Below, piece by piece: positions 26,491-35,309 of a DNA stretch of 64,000 nt. The position numbers and the translations under genes are program-made. Under the pieces are notes generated by a model. It made no database searches. It saw only the letters and a program-made list of their open reading frames with translations, and was not told where the DNA came from. Within the stretch, counting starts at the first letter, position 1; every line of letters starts with the position of its first letter. This DNA comes from Pseudomonadota bacterium (GTDB lineage: Bacteria; Desulfobacterota; Binatia; Binatales; Binataceae): the NCBI GenBank assembly GCA_021324755.1, contig JAJPIL010000004.1, forward strand, positions 123,516-187,515, read 5' to 3'.

Positions 26491-27944
26491 TAGCCCCGTT
26501 TCAACTTGCGCGCGCGCACGTGCAAGCTTGCGCGGAACTCGACCTTGCTCCCGTCGCCAGCGCTCCTGGCCTCAGCAACCTCTATGTCACTGAAGGTCTG
26601 CTCTTTGGACAACGCTTGTTTGAGCAGCCCTACTCCCGCGTACGATTCCGCCCTGCCGGACAATTTAACCACGTTGTCGTCGATGCTCACCTCGTCTAGC
26701 TCAACACCCAATTCGGGCGTAAGCGCGCGGGACAAACCGAGCAATACTTCCAGCGGAGATATCCGCTCGTCCTGACCGCCGAGAGTCCAAAGTTCTTTTC
26801 TGAGCGAGACGATCGCGTGACGGAGACTGCTAAGCACGTCGGATGCCGGTTTGCGACCCAGCGCCGGCGCGGCTAGAGCCGAAATACGGGCGTCGACGAG
26901 ATCGAGCTTGCGATAGCGCGTGGCGATCTCCAGCGACATGTGCATGGCGGCAAAAAGCGCCATGATTCCTGCAAGAACCATAGGAACTCGCCAGGGCGAC
27001 AGATCCGCAACTCGCCCCAAAAAGATGAATTCCCCTTGACGAAAGTTGGGCAATTGAAGTTTCACTTGCGGATGTTCCGCAAGTAACAACCCCAAGCATC
27101 CGGCAAAACCCAGATGGTCCGCGGCAAGTCTACCAAAAAGCTCCGACACCAAGGTCAAATCAGGGCTAACCGCGCGCAACGAAAGCTCTGAAGCAAGATA
27201 CCCGCTCAAGTTCGCGGCATGTTCGCCGAGGACGACCAGTTCTGCCTGGGACGAGATGTCGGGGAATGCGCCGAGCGTCTGGCGCAGAGCCAACATAAGC
27301 GAAGAATCGCGCACCGCTGCCTGGCCAGCGTCGCCGTTCGCTGAAAGGAGGTATGGCGCAGCTCGAAAAGCACGCACCATTCCCTCAGCGTCGCAGAGAA
27401 CCATCGCGGCACAGCCTGAGTCGAGTTCGACGAAAATCCGCCATGGAGTCGTCCTGGCTGTGCGCGGCGTCAACAGGGCCGGCAAGGCCAGCGCGCTTAC
27501 CGTAACGATCTTTGGATCGAGGCCGACGCCGGCCAAAAGTTCCAGATGGCTGCGCAGCGACTGGCGGGTAACGAACATCGCCATCACGCGCGACCCGTTC
27601 CCAGTGCTCTTGGGCGGCAAGAAACTCACGACGCCTTCGTCGATTCCAAATGGCAGATGCTCCTCGAGGGCAAAAGGTACGGCTTGCTCGAGCTGGCGCC
27701 GCTTGGCGAAGGGTAACTCCAACAGGCGTTTTGCAACCAGCTCACCTGGCACGCTAGAAAGCACCACATCGACGCGCCCCACTTGTCTCATCAGGCGTTC
27801 CAGGGCACCGCGAATGTCTGCCTCGCCCGCTTCGCGCCTGACGCGATAAGTGCCCACCAGCTCGAGCGAATGCCAACTTCGCTCGGCCAGCGCGGCCCGA
27901 ACCACGTCTTGTTTCAACTCAATGGCGAGAAGCCGTTGCGGCAT
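26490..27944 (-). CDS. gspL: Type II secretion system protein GspL
   Basis: A 484-residue platform protein whose cytoplasmic actin-like domain docks the ATPase GspE. The N-terminus MPQRLLAIELKQDVVRAAL and the RQLEQAVPFALEEHLPFG segment match the GspL/PilM-like domain. A membrane helix (VPMVLAGIMALFAAMHMSLE) lies near residue 320 and is followed by a periplasmic ferredoxin-like domain. It is positioned between gspK and gspM, overlapping gspM by one base. Confidence 0.88.
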   Translation of the reverse strand: MPQRLLAIELKQDVVRAALAERSWHSLELVGTYRVRREAGEADIRGALERLMRQVGRVDVVLSSVPGELVAKRLLELPFAKRRQLEQAVPFALEEHLPFGIDEGVVSFLPPKSTGNGSRVMAMFVTRQSLRSHLELLAGVGLDPKIVTVSALALPALLTPRTARTTPWRIFVELDSGCAAMVLCDAEGMVRAFRAAPYLLSANGDAGQAAVRDSSLMLALRQTLGAFPDISSQAELVVLGEHAANLSGYLASELSLRAVSPDLTLVSELFGRLAADHLGFAGCLGLLLAEHPQVKLQLPNFRQGEFIFLGRVADLSPWRVPMVLAGIMALFAAMHMSLEIATRYRKLDLVDARISALAAPALGRKPASDVLSSLRHAIVSLRKELWTLGGQDERISPLEVLLGLSRALTPELGVELDEVSIDDNVVKLSGRAESYAGVGLLKQALSKEQTFSDIEVAEARSAGDGSKVEFRASLHVRARKLKRG

Positions 27945-27968
27945 TCCAAAAAACTTCGGCCCAAAGGC

Positions 27969-28925
27969 CTAATTCTCGAACCAGCCGTTAAGAACCATCG
28001 GTCCGAGACCGTTGCGGCCGACCATTGCATACGCAACCTTTCGCGCGCCGCCGTAAGTCCCAACGCCCGTTACGGAAAAATACACGCTCTGGGTCGTGAA
28101 CACTGAACCCAATTGACCGACACCAAGTTGCTGATTCGGCATAAGCGCAGCTAGCTGGCCGACGTCGGTAAACGGCTGCGCAAGCCTCGCTCGCGCGATG
28201 ATGGCGGCGAGCGAAGGGTCGATGCCCCGAGCTGCCAGCACAGCCGCGATAACCTGAGGCGGAGCGGTGTTGATGTTAATCTGGGTGGTGGGGGCTGTCG
28301 TCACGAATTCGCGAAGCTTCAAAAAGAGCGCATCCGTCACGCCGCGCACCATGCGCAAATCGCCTATCGTCGGCATCGGTCCGTTGCGCGGCTCGTAAGG
28401 CATCGGAAGCGCGAGATAGTAGTCCGCCTCGGCGCCGTCCGGGCTCACGACATTGTCTCGATCAAGCCAGTCGACCAGGGCACCAAGAAGCTCATGGGGG
28501 ATATTGAGCTGTGCGAACAGCGCCCTGAATATCAGCGCCACCGGGAAATTGAGCGCGCCGCTGGCCGGATTCACCAGTTGGTTTAAACTGAGTTTGCCGG
28601 TTTCGTCTTCGATACGCAGCCCCACTGTTCCACCCTCGACCGGAATCGCCGGCACAGGCACTGCCCATATGTCGGTCAGCGCGTCGTACGGCTGCGGCCG
28701 TCGCATGACGATTCGCGCGTCCTGAGCGAGCAAACTGAGCCCGACTTGGATACCGGAGCGAGCCAGATAAGCTGCTCGGAGATCGTTTACCTGATTACCG
28801 CCAATTCGAGAACTCAAAGAGGCAGACGTGGCGAAGTCGAGCACGGCTACGGTGAGCATCGTGACGCCCACCAGAGTCGCCAGTAGCGCTACGCCGCGCT
28901 GGTCCGATTTAGCCATTCCCCACAT
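27969..28925 (-). CDS. gspK: Type II secretion minor pseudopilin GspK
   Basis: A 318-residue tip pseudopilin with a short basic leader ending in Gly (residues 1-11), then a hydrophobic helix beginning VALLATLVGVTMLTVAVL. As is usual for GspK, the +5 Glu found in other pseudopilins is absent. The large alpha-helical domain includes DETGKLSLNQLVNP, LVDWLDRDNVVSPDGAE and ININTAPPQVIAAVLAARG, which match GspK. The ATG at 28925 lies 3 bases after the gspJ stop; ATG 28916 is an alternative. Confidence 0.92.
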   Translation of the reverse strand: MWGMAKSDQRGVALLATLVGVTMLTVAVLDFATSASLSSRIGGNQVNDLRAAYLARSGIQVGLSLLAQDARIVMRRPQPYDALTDIWAVPVPAIPVEGGTVGLRIEDETGKLSLNQLVNPASGALNFPVALIFRALFAQLNIPHELLGALVDWLDRDNVVSPDGAEADYYLALPMPYEPRNGPMPTIGDLRMVRGVTDALFLKLREFVTTAPTTQININTAPPQVIAAVLAARGIDPSLAAIIARARLAQPFTDVGQLAALMPNQQLGVGQLGSVFTTQSVYFSVTGVGTYGGARKVAYAMVGRNGLGPMVLNGWFEN

Positions 28926-28928
28926 GTT

Positions 28929-29603
28929 CTATCTTTGAAGCTGCGCCATGGGCAAAGTAACGACCGTGGAATAGAACCTCGGTTTGGCGTTCGCAGAGGC
29001 GACCGCGAGCTCCACGGAAACCGCCTGCGGCAGCGCTCGAAAGGGCGGCATCTGGCGCGAGTTCCAGCTTTCATTCCAGCGCACGCCGTCGTAATAGCGA
29101 AGATGTAGCGAGCTTATATGACGCGCGAGCACAAACGAAAGCTTGCCACGTGAAGTAATGTCAGCAGGCAACAAGGCGCTGCGCTGGGTGCGCACAAGTA
29201 AAAACTCGTCTGGGTTGTCGGGATCGGGCTTGAGCGAGTAGGCGACGATTTCCTCGGCTCCCATGCCGATCAAGGAAAAGCGATGGGTGGGCGTCAGGGT
29301 CGAAAACGCGATACTGTCGGTGGCGTGCCCCTGCGAGCTATGGGCCTCGCCGACAAAAAACACCACGCTCGGGAAAATTGGCGTTTGCACAGCCCCTTTG
29401 AGTTCGCGCGCCAACTGGTACAAAACTGCTCTGCCCTCCTGATCGCGCTCCATCACCTCTTCGCCCTGACTTTTACCATGTACTACTGCGAAACAGGCGG
29501 CAAAAAGCATCGCCATAATGAGCGCCATCAGGGCCAGAGCGAGCATCAACTCAAGCAAAGTAAAACCTGCCTCGGCGAGTCGGCGCTGCGCTACTTGCTT
29601 CAT
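28929..29603 (-). CDS. gspJ: Type II secretion minor pseudopilin GspJ
   Basis: A 224-residue pseudopilin with prepilin peptidase site AEAG/FTLLELMLALALMAL (cleavage after G13, Glu at +5), followed by a long hydrophobic helix. The C-terminal globular domain includes ARHISSLHLRYYDGVRWNESW, typical of GspJ. Its start overlaps the gspI stop by 4 bases, indicating translational coupling. GspJ forms the pseudopilus tip together with GspI and GspK. Confidence 0.9.
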   Translation of the reverse strand: MKQVAQRRLAEAGFTLLELMLALALMALIMAMLFAACFAVVHGKSQGEEVMERDQEGRAVLYQLARELKGAVQTPIFPSVVFFVGEAHSSQGHATDSIAFSTLTPTHRFSLIGMGAEEIVAYSLKPDPDNPDEFLLVRTQRSALLPADITSRGKLSFVLARHISSLHLRYYDGVRWNESWNSRQMPPFRALPQAVSVELAVASANAKPRFYSTVVTLPMAQLQR

Positions 29604-30049
29604 CCCCGCGGCACCAGTGGCAATGGACTGTGCAAAAATTCGATCAACGTAAAAGAGCGCTTGTAACCCGACCCGTAGATTACCCGCACGGTGACTTTCC
29701 GCAAGTCGCCAAACAATGGGCTGGGCTCGACGATACGCTCCCAGCGGAAATTGCTGTACTGGCCCGGATGCGAACTTTCAAAGTCACCGCGGGTCACACC
29801 TAAGGCCGGAAATTTTTCCAGCTCAGCCCTAGCGATAAGCTCCTGGGCGAGCAGCGCGGCGCAGGCGGTTTCGCGCGCACGTACTACGCTCTCCAAGTTG
29901 CGCCGCTCCAAGCTGAGAAGAGGAACGAGGGCGATCCCCACAATCCCCAACGCAACCATCACTTCGAGCAACGTAAATGCGCTTTTGCCGCGAATCGGGC
30001 GATTCCGCCCTCGCTCCAGGCAAGCACTGATCGCTCGGTTAATTTTCAT
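29600..30049 (-). CDS. gspI: Type II secretion minor pseudopilin GspI
   Basis: A 149-residue pseudopilin. The N-terminal helix FTLLEVMVALGIVGIALVPL carries Glu at +5, and the downstream LLAQELIARAELEKFP segment is the GspI signature. The residue before the cleavage site is Ala (A24 in RGKSAFTLLE) instead of the almost invariant Gly, which is worth noting because prepilin peptidase prefers Gly. It is followed by gspJ with a 4-base overlap and preceded by gspH with a 26-base gap. Confidence 0.88.
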   Translation of the reverse strand: MKINRAISACLERGRNRPIRGKSAFTLLEVMVALGIVGIALVPLLSLERRNLESVVRARETACAALLAQELIARAELEKFPALGVTRGDFESSHPGQYSNFRWERIVEPSPLFGDLRKVTVRVIYGSGYKRSFTLIEFLHSPLPLVPRG

Positions 30050-30075
30050 AAGCCAACACTAAGGTGGTCGCCGAT

Positions 30076-30669
30076 TTAATCGGTAGCAGCTGCATAAAAC
30101 ACAGCTGTCGCAGGAATATCCCCACGCATGATTCGTACCCTGCCGTTCAATGGCGAGACAGCCACGGTCATCACCTGGCCGTATGACGACACCAGGTGAA
30201 CTACCGTAGCGTCGGCAAAGCCTTGCGGGTAGAAATTGCAGGTCACGACGGTTTGTCTTTCGCTCGCTGGTTTTGCGACAACAACGTCGCGAATCCTGAC
30301 GCTCTGGGGCAGCCTTACCGGTTCGCCCCCAGGTCGTAGGTAGGGAGCAGGCTCAAAGCTTAAAGAATATGGGTCAAAAAAAGTGACGAAATAACCGTTG
30401 GCGCGAAGATCGAAGTTAAGCTGAAGAACTAAATTTTGCGCCGCAGCCGCGGCAAATAGATAAGCGGCCCGACCCGCCAATCGTCGCGCTTCGCTCTTTA
30501 GCCGGGCGTCTCGCAAGCTACCCACATAAGGTGTGACCAGGGTAGCCAGAAGAGCCATGATAAAGATTACCACGGCCAGCTCAATAAGCGTGAAACCTGC
30601 ACAGTGTCGAGTGAGCGTGGCTTGCCGAGCTGGCAAACCAATCCCAGGAGTGCTCGCTATCGAACTCAC
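30076..30669 (-). CDS. gspH: Type II secretion minor pseudopilin GspH
   Basis: A 197-residue pseudopilin with prepilin site HCAG/FTLIELAVVIFIMALLAT (cleavage after G25, Glu at +5) and a C-terminal beta-rich domain (VVTCNFYPQGFADATVVHL). The frame is open far upstream into gspG, but the sensible start is GTG at 30669, one base after the gspG stop; a TTG at 30636 is an alternative. GspH is the minor pseudopilin connecting tip and shaft. Confidence 0.87.
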   Translation of the reverse strand: MSSIASTPGIGLPARQATLTRHCAGFTLIELAVVIFIMALLATLVTPYVGSLRDARLKSEARRLAGRAAYLFAAAAAQNLVLQLNFDLRANGYFVTFFDPYSLSFEPAPYLRPGGEPVRLPQSVRIRDVVVAKPASERQTVVTCNFYPQGFADATVVHLVSSYGQVMTVAVSPLNGRVRIMRGDIPATAVFYAAATD

Positions 30670-30670
30670 C

Positions 30671-31105
30671 CTACTGCTGGCTGCCGTCGATGTCGGCGTT
30701 GACGCCATCCCCACCTTCCACGCCATCCGCGCCAAGCGACTTGAGAACGTACGAATTGCCGTCGCTCTGGTAGAAGTACGGGTGGCCCCACGGGTCGGTT
30801 GGGATCTGACGCACGTAGCCACCGTTTTCGTATTGGGCCGGTATGGGGCCGGTCGTAGGACGAGTCACCAGAGCCTGGAGCCCTTGTTCCGTGGTGGGGT
30901 AGCTTCCATTGTCCAGATAGTAGCGTTCCAACGCGGTCTTTAGCTCAGCGATATCTGCTTTGGCCTTGGTGATTTTCGCCCGGTCGGTCGCCCCGCGAAG
31001 GCTCTGAACCACCAGAGTCGCGAGCAGACCCAAAATCAAAATTACGACCATGATTTCGATCAAGGTAAACCCTTGCTCGAGGCGTTTTCGTCGCCGACCA
31101 ATCAT
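30671..31105 (-). CDS. gspG: Type II secretion major pseudopilin GspG
   Basis: A 144-residue major subunit of the pseudopilus piston. The leader ends in LEQG and cleavage gives FTLIEIMVVILILGLLATLV (Glu +5). The conserved PTTEQGLQALVTRP, IPTDPWGHPYFYQ and the C-terminal Asp-rich calcium site (DGVEGGDGVNADID) are all present. A strong GGAGG lies 7 bases before the ATG, consistent with high expression of the major pseudopilin. Confidence 0.97.
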   Translation of the reverse strand: MIGRRRKRLEQGFTLIEIMVVILILGLLATLVVQSLRGATDRAKITKAKADIAELKTALERYYLDNGSYPTTEQGLQALVTRPTTGPIPAQYENGGYVRQIPTDPWGHPYFYQSDGNSYVLKSLGADGVEGGDGVNADIDGSQQ

Positions 31106-31126
31106 CGGAATTCCTCCGCGCGCGTC

Positions 31127-32350
31127 TTATTGCATAAGCTGATTTAGCTGAAAGATTGGTGTTAAAACGGCAAGGATCATGAAAATGATTATTCCAGCCA
31201 TCAGAAGCGTCATCATCGGCTCCAGTAGCGTGGTAAGCTGAGCAAGCGACGCCGCAACCTCACGCTCGTAGGCATCGGCAGCTCGCTCTAACATCGGCTC
31301 TAGTTCGCCCGAGCGTTCTCCAACTCGGATCATTTCGACAAGCAGAGGGGGAAAGCGACCAGAGCGTGCCATCGTAGCGCCGATCCCATGCCCTTCGCGC
31401 ACAGCTTCGCGGCTTCGTTCGATCTCTTGTGCAAGCGCGCGATTGGTAATAAGCAACTTTACTGCATCGAGAGCGGCAAGCAACTGAACGCCGCTCGAGA
31501 GCAAAGTCGCCAAGGTCCGCGCGAACCGCGCTGCGGCTATCTTGGTCAGCATCGGACCGAAGTACGGCACGCGAAGTATCCAGCGGTCGAAAAGCTCGCG
31601 CCCCCATGACGTTCGCACCACGGCCATCAGCGCCAACGGCACGCCAAGCGCCGCCGTTAGCAGAAAGGGCCAATCGCGCGTAAAGGTGTTCGACAACCAC
31701 AGCAACAACTGGGTGCTCGCGGGCAATGCTTGGGCGGTCTGGGAGAAGACGGTTGTTACTTGGGGCACGACGTACGCCATCAGGAAGGAGACGATTCCTC
31801 CAGCCACGACAAGCATGATTAGGGGATAGGTCAAGGCGCCGCGTACCTTGGCGAGAAATTCCGACTGCTTTTCGCTGTAGTCTGCCAAGCGCTCGAGCAC
31901 TATTTCCAACGCTCCGGCGGTCTCTCCGGCTCTAACCATATTGACGTAAAGGTTAGAAAATATTTGCCCGTGAGCGCTTAGCGCATCGGCAAGCGATGAG
32001 CCTTCGCGCACCTTCTCGCGCACCTGCGAAAATATGCTCTTGAGCAAGGCGCGGTGAGTTTGTTCGGCGAGCGCGGAGAGCGCGTCGACCAGCGGAAAGC
32101 CAGCAGCCAGCAATGTGCTCAGCTGGCGGGTGGCGAGCGCAAGTTCAGCGGCTGGCACTCGACGCCTAAAAAAGAAGCCGCTTACGCTTTTGACGCTTCG
32201 CGTCGCGCCGGTAGCCGACTGGGTGAGTTCGGTGGGAAAGATACCCTGTTCTCGCAGCCTTAGGCGGGCACTTCTGGGGCTATCCGCGTCAACCAGCCCT
32301 GAGACGGTCCGCCCATCAGCGGCAAGCCCTCGATATGTGAAAACGGGCAT
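31127..32350 (-). CDS. gspF: Type II secretion inner-membrane platform protein GspF
   Basis: A 407-residue polytopic inner-membrane protein with two tandem cytoplasmic helical domains and three membrane segments. Signatures include MPVFTYRGLAADGRTVSGLV, LATRQLSTLLAAGFPLVDAL, VRAGETAGALEIVLERLADY and MIRVGERSGELEPMLERAAD. GspF transmits motion from GspE to the pseudopilus. The ATG has GGAG 9 bases upstream. A 431-base gap separates it from gspE, so it may have its own promoter. Confidence 0.95.
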   Translation of the reverse strand: MPVFTYRGLAADGRTVSGLVDADSPRSARLRLREQGIFPTELTQSATGATRSVKSVSGFFFRRRVPAAELALATRQLSTLLAAGFPLVDALSALAEQTHRALLKSIFSQVREKVREGSSLADALSAHGQIFSNLYVNMVRAGETAGALEIVLERLADYSEKQSEFLAKVRGALTYPLIMLVVAGGIVSFLMAYVVPQVTTVFSQTAQALPASTQLLLWLSNTFTRDWPFLLTAALGVPLALMAVVRTSWGRELFDRWILRVPYFGPMLTKIAAARFARTLATLLSSGVQLLAALDAVKLLITNRALAQEIERSREAVREGHGIGATMARSGRFPPLLVEMIRVGERSGELEPMLERAADAYEREVAASLAQLTTLLEPMMTLLMAGIIIFMILAVLTPIFQLNQLMQ

Positions 32351-32781
32351 CGCTACCCACTCCGAGTTGTAAGCGTGGCACGCACCGAGGAGAAAGCCTT
32401 CCGCCCGGCTTTAAACCCCTAAAAAGACGGCCGACTCATCGCTCCCGCCAAAAAGCGCTTTTCGACACCCCGATCTTACGGGTCCGAAAAACAAGTTAAA
32501 AGACTGACCGCAACAGTGCCAACAGGCTTTTTTCAGCGTCCGGTTACCGAACGTCTCACTCAAGGTCTGTTCCTAAACGCGGCTTGCTCCAATTTAATTG
32601 CTATATACTGCAAAGACTATTTCTAGGCTCACAAAAGGCACCAAAGTTTGTACTGTCGCTTCCCAGTAGCCGCCATTCGACTTGAATCTGTTGGATCCGC
32701 ACGGGCACGGCTTCGAATATTTTGCTTTTTGTTAAACGACCGATTTCAGACGTGTTAAAAGCGGCACGCACTTTTTTGAAC
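32351..32781. other. Gene-free gap between gspE and gspF
   Basis: This 431-base stretch interrupts the otherwise tightly packed gsp cluster. It contains AT-rich patches (for example around 32590-32630) but no open frame with a ribosome site and no clear terminator. A promoter for gspF-N is plausible, although I could not pin down a good -35/-10 pair. Confidence 0.5.
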
Positions 32782-34500
32782 TTAAAGATTTTCCTCCTGT
32801 GTTACCCGCATCACCTCTTCGACCGTCGTCTGCCCGGCCAGCACCCGAGCCGCACCGTTCTGGCGCAGAAGTTTCATCCCCCTGTCGACGCAAAATCGCC
32901 GTATGGTGGCGGCGTCGGCGTTTTTCATCACAAGCGCCCGTATGTCGTCGTTCATGACCATAAGCTCGTAAATCGCGGTGCGGCCGCGGTAGCCTGTTCG
33001 CCGGCACTGAGCGCATCCTCCATGGCGGGCCCGGTAGATCGGGCCCGAGACCTCTTCAGGATTTAACCCGATCTGCTGGAGTTGGGCCGGCGTCGGCATA
33101 TAAGGCTCGCGGCATGCCGGGCAGACCAGGCGCACCAAACGCTGAGCGAGTACGGCAATCACCGAAGACGACACCAGAAACGGCTCGATCCCCATGTCCA
33201 CCAGACGCGTGAGAGCGCCAAAGGAGTCGTTGGTGTGCAACGTCGAGAAGACCAGATGGCCCGTCAGGGAGGCGTGGATCGCAATTTCCGCGGTTTCGGC
33301 GTCGCGAATTTCGCCCACCATGATAACGTCGGGGTCCTGGCGCAGAATCGAACGCAGGCCGTTGGCAAAAGTCAGGTTGATCTTTGGGTTTACCTGCATC
33401 TGTCCGATCCCAGGAAGTTGATATTCGATCGGGTCCTCGATCGTGATGATGTTTTTCTCTGGGGAATTTATCCGGCTCAGCGCAGCATAGAGCGTGGTAG
33501 TCTTGCCGGAGCCTGTGGGGCCGGTCACGAGGATTATTCCATGACTCAGGCGAATCAAACGGTCGAGCTTCTCAAGCGTCTCGCCGCCGAATCCGAGGCG
33601 GTCCAGGTTAAGTTCGACCAGCGTTTGCGCCCGATCGAGCAGACGCAGAACCAAACGCTCTCCAAAAGCGGTGGGCAGGCTAGAGACGCGCACGTCGATA
33701 TCCCGGCCCGCAATCCGAAAGCGAATGCGCCCGTCCTGCGGCAAGCGCTTTTCCGCAATATTAAGCCCGGCCATCACCTTGACGCGCGAGGCTATCGCCG
33801 CTTGAAAGCGCTTAGGAGGCGACAACACGTCGTACAGCATCCCGTCAACCCTGAAGCGTACCAGAAGCTTGTTCTCGTAGGGCTCGATGTGGACGTCGCT
33901 TGCCCCATCCTTGACCGCTTGCGCGAGCAGGCTGTTGACGAAACGGATCACTGGGGCGGCCTCTTCCGATTCGAGCAGGTCACGAGGTTCCTGAGCCAGC
34001 TCGCTCGCAGCCAGCTCGAAGCCTTCCTGGTCAAGGTCTATCATTAGGTCCTGGGCGTGACTTTGAGTTCGGTCGTAAGCGCGGTTAATAGCCTCGGCGA
34101 TCACCTCGGCCGGAGCTACAACCGGTGAAATTTCCATTCCAAACAGCACGCGCAAGTCGTCGAGTGGCTCGAAATTCGCTGGGTCAGCGACAGCTACTGT
34201 CACCTTTGTGCCATCGCTGTACAACGGCAGCAATCGGTTTTTTTTGGCGTAATTTATTGGCACCTTAGAAACCAGGCTGAGGTCGATTGTGCGGTCGTCT
34301 AGTACGGACATAAACGGCAGGCCATAATGTTGCGCCAGCGCGTGGGCAATACGATGGGGCTCGACGGTGCCCATCTCCAGCAGGACGTCGGACAGTTCCT
34401 GCCCTGGCCGCCTTTTTTCTTCGGCCTTTTTTAAATCCCGGGCGGACACCCACGAGCGTTCAAGAAGAATCTCTTCTACGCTGTTACGCCCTGTTGCCAC
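32782..34500 (-). CDS. gspE: Type II secretion ATPase GspE
   Basis: A 572-residue cytoplasmic ATPase that drives the secretion pseudopilus. An N-terminal MshEN-type domain (residues about 60-160) precedes the bilobed ATPase. Walker A is GPTGSGKTTTLY, the Asp box is IITIEDPIEYQLPG, Walker B is DPDVIMVGEIRDAETAE and the His box is TGHLVFSTLHTND. A zinc-binding subdomain with two CxxC pairs (CPAC and CAQC) follows. The GTG start has AAAAGGG a few bases upstream. It is the first gene of the leftward gsp cluster. Confidence 0.95.
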   Translation of the reverse strand: MATGRNSVEEILLERSWVSARDLKKAEEKRRPGQELSDVLLEMGTVEPHRIAHALAQHYGLPFMSVLDDRTIDLSLVSKVPINYAKKNRLLPLYSDGTKVTVAVADPANFEPLDDLRVLFGMEISPVVAPAEVIAEAINRAYDRTQSHAQDLMIDLDQEGFELAASELAQEPRDLLESEEAAPVIRFVNSLLAQAVKDGASDVHIEPYENKLLVRFRVDGMLYDVLSPPKRFQAAIASRVKVMAGLNIAEKRLPQDGRIRFRIAGRDIDVRVSSLPTAFGERLVLRLLDRAQTLVELNLDRLGFGGETLEKLDRLIRLSHGIILVTGPTGSGKTTTLYAALSRINSPEKNIITIEDPIEYQLPGIGQMQVNPKINLTFANGLRSILRQDPDVIMVGEIRDAETAEIAIHASLTGHLVFSTLHTNDSFGALTRLVDMGIEPFLVSSSVIAVLAQRLVRLVCPACREPYMPTPAQLQQIGLNPEEVSGPIYRARHGGCAQCRRTGYRGRTAIYELMVMNDDIRALVMKNADAATIRRFCVDRGMKLLRQNGAARVLAGQTTVEEVMRVTQEENL

Positions 34501-34749
34501 AAACCCTTTTAAGGCGCCCCGCTCGCCTCCGGTAATGTATGCTCGTCAAAATAACGCGTTTGTCTTGTCTGCTGATATAACAAGCTTGGCGCTAGCCGAA
34601 AGATCGCACAAGGGGCTTATTTGAAAAGACACACCACAAGCAGCGTTGCCATTGGTTAAGAGGCGGTGTCTTTTTGCGCGGATAATCTGCCGGTGTGGGA
34701 CGTGATATAGTCTGTCAAAGTCAGTCCGAGAAGGGACTCGAAAGGGCTT

Positions 34750-35001
34750 ATGGCAGATAAACTAAAGTTAGTCAAAGGCTCGCCGTCTAAGCTTGCGTTG
34801 GTTTATGGAATGCGCCTTGTCGATGCGGGACAAGTTAAGGAAATTAATGACGCTTCGATAAAGACGACCACTGACGAAACGAAGCGCATCACCATGCACT
34901 TAATAGAAGGAACGAAGGAGCAAATCAAAGCGCAGCTGCTTCAAAGTATCGACGCGTTTTTTGAGCTCGTCGACGAGGCAAATTTCCCCAAGGACGGCTA
35001 A
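34750..35001 (+). CDS. Small conserved-looking protein of unknown function (83 aa)
   Basis: An 83-residue acidic/basic mixed protein that I do not recognise. The start ATG is preceded by AAAGGGCTT, a reasonable ribosome site. The sequence suggests an alpha/beta fold: a basic N-terminus, a middle segment rich in Thr/Asp (residues about 36-46), then strand-helix ITMHLIEGTKEQIKAQLL and an acidic C-terminal helix IDAFFELVDEANF. It has no cysteines, no signal peptide and no membrane segment. It stands alone, divergent from gspE and separated from hisG by about 300 bases. Confidence 0.65.
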   Translation: MADKLKLVKGSPSKLALVYGMRLVDAGQVKEINDASIKTTTDETKRITMHLIEGTKEQIKAQLLQSIDAFFELVDEANFPKDG

Positions 35002-35309
35002 AGAGCATCTTGCGGCGGTATTTTTTAAGCAAGCTTCGGTGAAGCGCGACTTTAGCGTGCGTACAATTCAAGCGTAGCGTAGAGACTTATTCTACAACCG
35101 CATCGGTCGGCAACCGACGCGGGCGGGAGGAGATGAGTTTAAGACCATCAGAGTACCTCGCAAACGCCGCGCGCGTCGAGTTTGTGCCCGCATAAAGACC
35201 TATCTGAGCCTTGAGTTTATTTAAGAAGTCGAATTTGCTCGCAAGCCCGTGCCCGCTTGACTCCGGGCTTAAAAAAGCCGGTAAAAGCCGGCTGCCAAGC
35301 TGTGGTAGG
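35002..35309. other. Gene-free region between the 83-aa gene and hisG
   Basis: This 308-base gap contains the hisG terminator at its right end. It also holds a TACAAT box at 35062 without a good -35, and a 20-codon open frame at 35134-35196 whose GGAGG is too close to its ATG to look functional. No other gene is visible. Confidence 0.5.
35271..35293 (-). terminator. Rho-independent terminator of hisG
   Basis: Read on the minus strand about 16 bases after the hisG stop, AGCCGG and CCGGCT form a 6-bp GC stem around a 6-base loop, followed directly by a run of six T. This is a classical intrinsic terminator and supports hisG as the last gene of its transcript. Confidence 0.75.

Noticed and set aside
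33082..34047. 321-codon open frame opposite gspE
   Set aside because: Antisense to the intact GspE ATPase with Walker and zinc motifs; typical GC-rich shadow frame.
34624..34674. AAAAGACAC / GTGTCTTTT inverted repeat upstream of the 83-aa gene
   Set aside because: The loop is 33 bases and there is no upstream gene on that strand to terminate; the stem is AT-rich and could be chance.
35134..35196. 20-codon open frame with GGAGGAG immediately before its ATG
   Set aside because: The ribosome site touches the start codon, leaving no usable spacing, and the peptide resembles no known leader.
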